Shown one piece after another: positions 57,930 to 64,000 of a stretch of DNA of 64,000 bases. The translations under genes and the position numbers were made by a program. The DNA is from Welwitschia mirabilis. Its lineage: Eukaryota > Gnetophyta > Gnetopsida > Welwitschiales. The notes beneath the pieces were generated by a model. The model saw only the letters and a program-made list of their open reading frames with translations. It searched no databases and had not been told where the DNA came from. Every line of letters begins with the position of its first letter. Position 1 is the first letter of the stretch. The stretch spans positions 62,004,944 through 62,068,943 of the forward strand of contig JBOZIK010000001.1 of the NCBI GenBank assembly GCA_051453625.1, given 5' to 3'.

Positions 57930-60900
57930 CAAGATAACCATGGGTCGTGGTTCGACATTTCCGATTTCTTATTAGTTTTGGCTTGATTAGGTAGCTCTAG
58001 TTGTTACATTGTAACTCTTCATTTTAATTATGAATGATGAAGTTCTAATTTTTTTGGTAATTCATGTTTTATAAATGGAAAGTGGTGTAGATTCTACAAA
58101 CAAGGTATTACTCTCGAAAATTTTATGAGTTCAAAAGCATTATTGTATGTAATTCAACTTTATTTAGACCTTTGAAACCCAGGTTTCAATTTAGAAAATA
58201 GAAGCTATTTGTAATGAAACTTTAAATCCGATGTATTGTTTCTAGATGAATAGAGTATCAAATGATCGCTCTAGCCTTGTCTAACAAAAGTTCATTATCG
58301 GACACATCATAGAGCTAATAGTTACAAGCATTAACAATATAATGGAGATACCTTCTTTTCATCCAAACCTAATTCTTGATGAATGTTTTTTCACCCCCTT
58401 TTAGTAGAAGCCTTTTACATTGTGGATAACAATTGTCTAGAAAAATTTTACTTGAACTTACTTCAAGAAATATGCAAGGCAATGTTAAAGAAAATAATTT
58501 GAAATTATCAAGGTGTACTCCTTGGTTGCTATCAAGATAGAATAAAGAAAAGCAAAAATTTTGTGAAATGCGCATAGGTCACGTGTTCAAAATAAAGAGA
58601 AAAACTAGTGCACAACTGTGATCTCTCATTCTTAAAGATGCAAAAGGAAGAGTCTAGTACAATAAACTAGAGATTTTTGATCATCCAATTAACAAATAGG
58701 TAGATAAAACCTTCATCATTGGAAAAAGTAGTTAACGATCTACAAAAATAAAATGAACATCATATTGAAGAAGGAGCATGGTAGATTTTGTATCTCATAT
58801 GATAAATATAAATAAATATTTCAAAAGCATTTGCTCATTTGGAACTTTATATACTGGATTCCAAGAAAGCGAAGCGAGAGATCATGACTTGTAAGTTTGT
58901 TGTGTTAAAAGGGACAAATTCTCTACAATTTCCTAATGAATCTTAATTGAAGTATAATTTCTAACTCAAGAGCAACTTTTAGAGAAAGAGAGAATAGAAG
59001 ATTACCAAACAAGAGATTCATAAAGGCCAATCTTAGTTTGTGTTAATGACTAAGAGAAGAAAGTCAGAAACGACTAAGTTAGAATGCCAAAAATTAACAA
59101 TGCAAAGTCAGAAGCTAGGATATGTGGAGTAACAGATAAACTAAATATTCAAAACAAAAAAAATGAAGACATTTTTATAGATTACATTGGAAAATTAATC
59201 ATCAACCTCATGGAAAAGCATGAAACCAACAGTTGAAACTAATGTCTCTTAGAAGTCATAAGGGATTTGAAATGTTTTGCACTCTTGAGAACATGTTTCA
59301 TCAATATCGTCTATGAATGCTATTGAAGCAAAATAAGATGTACCTAGTAGATACGAAGTTATTTTTAAGCTTAGGTTAAAGGAATCAAAGCAATAGAATA
59401 AGACTTTATATTCATATTTTATTGATTACTTTTTAAGCACTTCTCTTATAATTTCTTTCTTTTTCTTTTTCTTGTTTCTTCCCAATGTGTGAAAACTACA
59501 TATGCTTATACTCAATATTCATTTTTTCCCTTTTTTAAAGTAAGAAGTTAATTTAGGGAAAAACATATTGCACTTGTGAAGGCCATTAGCTTTCCTTTGC
59601 TAGATGAAAACCTTGGGTAGCCCTTAGCAGCTTGGGGATTAGCCATCAAATGTCCAATCCTTATTTGTAATTCATACCCAAGATGTTAAAGGTTGTGTTT
59701 GGGTGTACCTTGAATACAAAGGGATGGATTACAAGCCAATCAATACACATGATTCAAATCTTAGATGTGGAAGCTCAAACCTTCCTAAAACAGATAGAAA
59801 ACAAATCTTATTGGTTGAAAAAGATTTATGCACATATCATAACTTAATCTTAGCTCTCTTTAAAACTACATTAAAAAAAAGATAATGTTACAAAGAAAAT
59901 TGAAATGAGTGAATACCATATTTTTCAACAACAAGTGTAAATTTATAAATATTGACTAGTAGTTGAAGCTTTTGGTATGAATAATTATGAAGGTAATCTC
60001 TTATAAAATAAATCATATGAAGATAATAAAGTATTGATAGAAGCAAGTTATATACATCAAGTATGATTTTTAAAAAAAAGGGAAAAAAAAGAAAGAAAAG
60101 TTCTAACGTATACATAGAGTATGCCATGAAATTCTATAATTATTAAATTAAAGTAGTAAGAATGCTTTTTACCAATTACAAAATTTAATGTCCTATGTAC
60201 CATTTAAATTCCTCACAAACTCAAAAAGTTAGGAAAAACATTCATGTTCTTTGAAGTGGAGAAGGTGGAGAAGGAAAGAATCATAGATGGCTGATGGAAG
60301 TAATACATGCCTAGTTCTCAAAAATGAAGTCATAATACAAGTCCTAAAGCCATAATACATGGCTAGTTTTCAAAAATCAAGTCATGATACAAGTCTTAAA
60401 GTCTTTTAAAACATATACTCTACTCAACATTTGGGTGTTCAATATAAAGTTTTAAAGGTCCAAACAACACCTAAGAAATAGTTTTGTTCCTTTAATAATT
60501 CATAGATAATCACATCTAATAGTAGAACATGCTTAAGCAATTTCATGGGTTTAAAGCTTCTTACAAGAATAGTGAAGTACCTTGTACTAGTCTAGACAAA
60601 TCTAAAATACTGTGTGTTAAGAGTGTGATAGCTTGTAAAAGTTTTAACAGGTCCTAAGATGGTATTTTTCAATAATATAATGTACTTAACATTTTTGGTG
60701 TTTCATACTTTAAACATAATGATGCCTTGAACTGGTTACAATGACGTTAGAAGAAATTGAACAATGATTTAGTGTCCTATACTAATCTTTGAGGTCCTAA
60801 AACACATAAACTTAGTAATATGACACCCTTAACAACTTTAAGATATAATACTCTAATAGTTTAACACCATACACATTTTTGAGGTCTGGTACTCTAATAA

Positions 60901-61185
60901 TATGGTACCTTCATATGATTAAGATAAACCTAAAAAACTTCAGGCAGTAATATGATATCCTAAACATTAACACTGCATCTCTTAAAAAGCCTATTCTCAA
61001 TAATATGACATCTAATAGGTAATATGTAAGCTAATAAAGTTCAACCTTAGGTTTCATATCCCTAAGTAAAATAATACCCACTGAATGTGTTACATGGACA
61101 TACATACACAACTATATAAAAATAAATTAAAACTGAAATTGAAAGTTCATTACATCTATATGTAAACCCACAACCCAAACTAAAA
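57930..61185. other. Intergenic AT-rich DNA
   Basis: No genes seen. A 52-bp tandem duplication begins at 60301 (TAATACATGCCTAG and TAATACATGGCTAG). From about 60640 to 61080 there is a loose pattern of TAATATGACA-like phrases, too degenerate to define a unit. Confidence 0.45.
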
Positions 61186-61292
61186 TTGAAATGGTCTATA
61201 TTTGGATGTAGCATCTATCGAATTCGAAAACAAAGAAGTTTATTGAAATGGTCTATATTTGGATGTAGTAGAATTCGAAAATGAAGAAGCTA
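61186..61292. repeat. Tandem duplication (about 57 bp) upstream of the SOUL gene
   Basis: Units beginning TTGAAATGGTCTATATTTGG at 61186 and 61243. The second lacks about 7 bp. Confidence 0.85.
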
Positions 61293-61440
61293 AACTGCGT
61301 GAGTCCTATTAAATTTTTGTACTGCTGTATTGGGGTGATGACACGTCACATACACATTTTAAACTTGGGTGCATTTCATCTGTACACCTCATTTAATATG
61401 AAATAGAAGGTTATTTAGCGCACTTCCCTCACCCTTCATC

Positions 61441-61705
61441 AGCAATGCCATTTGGCTTTGCCTAGTAGTGCCATGTGGCTCTGTGGAGACTGAGAAAAGT
61501 GTCCCTTGCCATTTATCGGCAATGCCATTTGGCGTTGCCTCACAGTGCCACGTGGCCCCTATGGAGATGGAAAAAGTGTCCCTCGGCTCTTATCAGCAAT
61601 GCTATTGGCATTGCCCTGCAGTGCCATGTGGCTCATGCGGAAACAGAAGACGTGACCCTCGCGCTCTGTTAGCGATGCCATTTGGCATTTCCTTGCACTG
61701 TCAAC
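61441..61705. repeat. 77-bp minisatellite (about 3.5 copies) with G-box-like palindromes
   Basis: Units start at 61441, 61518, 61595 and 61671 (last one partial), each beginning AGCAATGCCATTTGGC or a close variant. Each full unit carries AGTGCCAYGTGGC: CACGTG in unit 2 and CATGTG in units 1 and 3. The array ends about 175 bp before the chosen ATG of the SOUL gene. Confidence 0.85.
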
Positions 61706-61879
61706 TTTACTACAAATATGTATATCGTACAGCCCTTGTACATCTGTGCAAACGCTTTGGAAGTCTCTGGCTCAACCGACATTCACAAGGAAATCACCAG
61801 CGAATCTGCAGGCAGTAAAACCCCTGCGGTGCTTCGCAAACCGTTTGGTTGTCTCGAGCTGCAGTGGCATTTACAAGGA
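61706..61879 (+). promoter_or_regulatory. Probable core promoter / 5' UTR of the SOUL gene
   Basis: The short stretch between the G-box minisatellite and the chosen ATG. It is open in the SOUL frame from 61682, so a longer N-terminus cannot be excluded from sequence alone. Confidence 0.4.
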
Positions 61880-62569
61880 ATGAGGCGCGTTAACCATCGC
61901 TATGTCGTGTGGCTGTGGCCATGCCTTTGGCTGGCTTTTTGCTCCAATTCCCTCTCTGTAAAAGAGGATGGCTCTGGTTGTGAGTGCGTGGAAAGCCCTC
62001 ACTTTGAAGTGGTGCAGGCAGACCAGCTCAGACATTTCGAGGTTCGCCGTTATAATCGGAGTGTTTGGATGTCAACTTCTCCTATCATTCACATCTCAGT
62101 GACGGAAGCAACGAAGATAGGACTGATGAGGCTGAAGGAATACAGAAGAGGGGCAAACGAGCAGGGAAGGGTGATTCCTGTAACAGCGCCGGCAGTCACA
62201 CAAGTGTTTGCTTCGAGAGGGCGACTGTGCAAGTCAAAGTACGTTGTCAGCATGTATCTGCCAAGTGAATTTCAAAGAGAGACGCCCACACCTGAGAAAC
62301 GGCTGGGCGTGGCCCGCGTGGTGTCCGAGCCTTTCTACGTTGCAGTTAGATCGTTTGCTGGGCGTCTGACCGACGTGAATGTTCTTAGAGAAGCTTCCTT
62401 TTTACAGGCAAGTCTTCTGGGAACGCCATGGGCTCGAGCGACGTCGAGGCCACCTGGCCCTGACGACTCTCTTTTCTGGGTTGCTCACTACGCTTGTGCA
62501 AGTGGTGATGAGGGAGTTAATGAGATATGGTTTGCGCTGCACATGGACCCTTCCTTTTCTCTGCTTTAG
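61880..62569 (+). CDS. SOUL-family heme-binding protein (HBP2-like), single exon
   Basis: 229 residues. A hydrophobic segment (residues 8-22, YVVWLWPCLWLAFCS) looks like a signal peptide. The SOUL domain follows: CVESPHFEVV, FEVRRYN (53-59), ATKIGLMRLKEYRRGANEQG, VIPVTAPAVTQVF, GVARVVSEPFYVAVRSFAG, LREASFLQASLLGTPW and the C-terminal NEIWF. SOUL proteins bind heme or tetrapyrroles. Plant members with a signal peptide are thought to act in secretory or vacuolar compartments. The start at 61880 is chosen because it places the hydrophobic segment at the N-terminus; an in-frame ATG at 61718 would add 54 residues without family likeness. There are no frameshifts, and the GC is higher than in the surroundings, so the gene is probably functional. 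Confidence 0.9.
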   Translation: MRRVNHRYVVWLWPCLWLAFCSNSLSVKEDGSGCECVESPHFEVVQADQLRHFEVRRYNRSVWMSTSPIIHISVTEATKIGLMRLKEYRRGANEQGRVIPVTAPAVTQVFASRGRLCKSKYVVSMYLPSEFQRETPTPEKRLGVARVVSEPFYVAVRSFAGRLTDVNVLREASFLQASLLGTPWARATSRPPGPDDSLFWVAHYACASGDEGVNEIWFALHMDPSFSLL

Positions 62570-62930
62570 TCGCTCTCTCTTCACCTTTTCGCTCTTGTTT
62601 GTAGGCAAAGCCATAACAGATATCTGTATCTCTTTTTTCTTTTACAGAGGAACTTTGAGTTGCTCTCTGCGTGTCACCAGAAGCAAAATAACCGTGAATT
62701 ATTACGCATTGAAGCTTCTGAAATGAGATACTTGGTTTACCAAAGGTAGTTCCCGGAATAAGTAACAAAATCAGAAATTATCACATAATTAAAAGTGAAA
62801 TACTCGATTCTGGAAATGAGTAACGAAACGATGGAGTTCAGGAGTAGCGTAGGTAAGAGCATGATACTAAGCTTTTGAATTACATGATGAAATTGTACTT
62901 TGTTGCATTCCCAACCATGAAAGCAAGTTA
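62570..62930. other. 3' flank of the SOUL gene
   Basis: Presumed 3' UTR and beyond. No second gene. Frames on either strand here are shadows or chance. Confidence 0.5.
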
Positions 62931-62954
62931 ATGTTTATTGGTAAACATTAGGAT

Positions 62955-63140
62955 GACCAACCTAAATAGCATTGAAATAAGAAGAGTGCTGATTTCATCG
63001 ATCATGAGAATCACCAACCCAATTGGCATTGGAATAAGCATGAAGATGGAAACCATGAGCATCAAGATTAGTAGCTTAATTGACATCCAAATAAGCATGG
63101 AGATGGAAATCATGAAACCAATGCAAGCTAAGGCTTTCAC
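62955..63140. repeat. Degenerate 57-bp repeat (about three units)
   Basis: The phrases ATTGAAATAAG (62971), ATTGGAATAAG (63028) and ATCCAAATAAG (63084) recur at about 57-bp spacing with similar flanks (AAGATGGAAACCATGAGCAT, GAGATGGAAATCATGA). Because 57 is divisible by three, an Ile/Met-rich open frame results. It is not likely a gene. Confidence 0.6.
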
Positions 63141-63180
63141 TGAATTCTGCCCAAGAATATAAAAAGTTCATTTAACCACA

Positions 63181-63228
63181 GAGCTTGATTAATAGCAATG
63201 GATGGAGCTTGATTAATAGCAATGGTTG
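63181..63228. repeat. 24-bp tandem duplication
   Basis: GAGCTTGATTAATAGCAATG occurs twice, at 63181 and 63205. Confidence 0.9.
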
Positions 63229-63394
63229 GACATGGTGAGTTTAACTCCTTGACTGACTTTTGTCATACATTGTGATCTGAGGAACATGTGCCTTGGCGAT
63301 TAATGTGTTTAGCAATTTTAAAATAAGAAACTCAAAAAGCCTGATTTTCTTCTCAAAGGTCTTTAAAACCCCTTAGATTATTGGAAAGTAATTG

Positions 63395-63480
63395 AGAAAT
63401 AAAGTGATCTCCTCTTAGAAATCTAGATAACTCCACAGAAATAAAGTGATCTCTTCTTAGAAATCTAGAATAACTACAAA
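63395..63480. repeat. 43-bp tandem duplication
   Basis: GAAATAAAGTGATCTC units start at 63395 and 63438 with few differences. Confidence 0.85.
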
Positions 63481-63548
63481 AATTGAATCCCGGTTGTGAG
63501 CGACGCATGTTTAGTAGCCTTTGACAGCAATGATTACATTTCCAATAG

Positions 63549-63719
63549 GATCGTATCTTTGATGATAACCCTTGTTCTTGTCTATAATTTGAATGATCGT
63601 ATCTTTGATGATAACCCTTGTTCTTTTCTATAATTTGAATATTATTATTTAGAATAGATATAATTTGAATATTATTATTTAGAATAGAAATAATTTGAAT
63701 ATTATTATTTAGAATAGAA
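63549..63719. repeat. Compound minisatellite: 46-bp unit x2 then 30-bp unit x3
   Basis: Unit A (GATCGTATCTTTGATGATAA) starts at 63549 and 63595. Unit B (ATAATTTGAATATTATTATT) starts at 63630, 63660 and 63690. The end of A overlaps the start of B through ATAATTTGAAT. Confidence 0.9.
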
Positions 63720-63861
63720 AGTTACTGAATTAAATATCTTATTGATCCCCACGTCAATATTGTAAATATGCAAAGTGATACGAATCAGGCCTAAAAACAA
63801 TTTTAGAAAGCAGCCTCCATGGAAGATACTGGGAACACCTATGTCTATGTAAGCAAAAAAG

Positions 63862-64000
63862 TAAAAATTATAGCTATACCAAATAATATCACTAAAAATT
63901 ATAGCTATACCAAATAGTATCACTAAAAATTATAGTTATACCCATTAAAAATTACAGCTATACCAAATAGTATCACTAAACCAAATAGTATCACTAAAAG
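63862..64000. repeat. About 31-34 bp minisatellite, at least four units, running off the window
   Basis: AAAAATTATAGCTATACC followed by AAATARTATCACT recurs with small truncations up to the window edge. Confidence 0.85.

Noticed and set aside
61468-61818. 116- and 65-residue frames over the 77-bp minisatellite
   Set aside because: Repeat-derived frames (Cys/His/Gly-rich phrases repeat with the unit). The SOUL gene uses a different frame.
61718-62569. Longer SOUL protein starting at the ATG in 61718
   Set aside because: The added 54 residues have no family likeness and would bury the signal-peptide-like segment. Transcript data could reverse this.
62379-62768. Frames on both strands over the end of the SOUL gene
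   Set aside because: They overlap a well-supported coding region in other frames and have no domain.
62938-63162. 74-residue Ile/Met-rich frame
   Set aside because: Produced by the 57-bp degenerate repeat, a multiple of three. No domain and no codon-use support.
1-64000. CRISPR arrays, bacterial operons or phage genes
   Set aside because: Introns, plant retroelements and plant gene families show nuclear plant DNA. The tandem repeats have no spacer pattern.

Overview
This is AT-rich nuclear DNA from a seed plant. The pattern fits a gymnosperm such as a conifer best: two plant genes in 64 kb, one intron of about 30 kb, and many old, stop-riddled Copia and LINE copies nested in one another. 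The organism itself is not identified. There are three runs of N (3496-4008, 16447-17028, 40892-41534). I saw no bacterial features, rRNA or tRNA genes.

Layout. 1-6500: decayed minus-strand Copia element that runs off the left edge. 7350-13260: plus-strand L1-like LINE (A1) with an extra reading frame after its RT/zinc-finger region. 13270-17720: a second LINE type (B), interrupted by a minus-strand Copia fragment and an N gap. 18840-20510: a second copy of LINE A (A2) that lacks all of ORF2. 21690-22960: remnant of a third LINE (C).

23415-55148: a four-exon gene for a PHIP1-like RNA-binding protein (Lys-rich N-terminus, two RRMs, one CCHC knuckle; 456 residues when joined). Intron 2 is 30,144 bp as assembled. 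It holds Copia-3 (28178-34556, carrying two solo LTRs), Copia-4 (37121-47423) with Copia-5 inserted in it, a threefold tandem array at the Copia-4/Copia-5 boundary, a TIR element with ACTCG-rich ends and a perfect 10-bp target duplication (50561-52085), and a GATC-dense stretch near 53.1-53.3 kb.

55149-61440: intergenic DNA with a complete 314-bp TRIM at 57616-57929. 61441-61705: a 77-bp minisatellite carrying G-box-like palindromes directly upstream of a single-exon SOUL heme-binding gene (61880-62569). 62930-64000: a cluster of unrelated minisatellites.

The two genes look unrelated in function: one is a nuclear/cell-plate RNA-binding protein, the other a probably secreted or vacuolar heme-binding protein. 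The clearest new structural observations are the tandem amplification across the Copia-4/Copia-5 junction, the ACTCG TIR element, the LINE-A third frame, and the G-box minisatellite.
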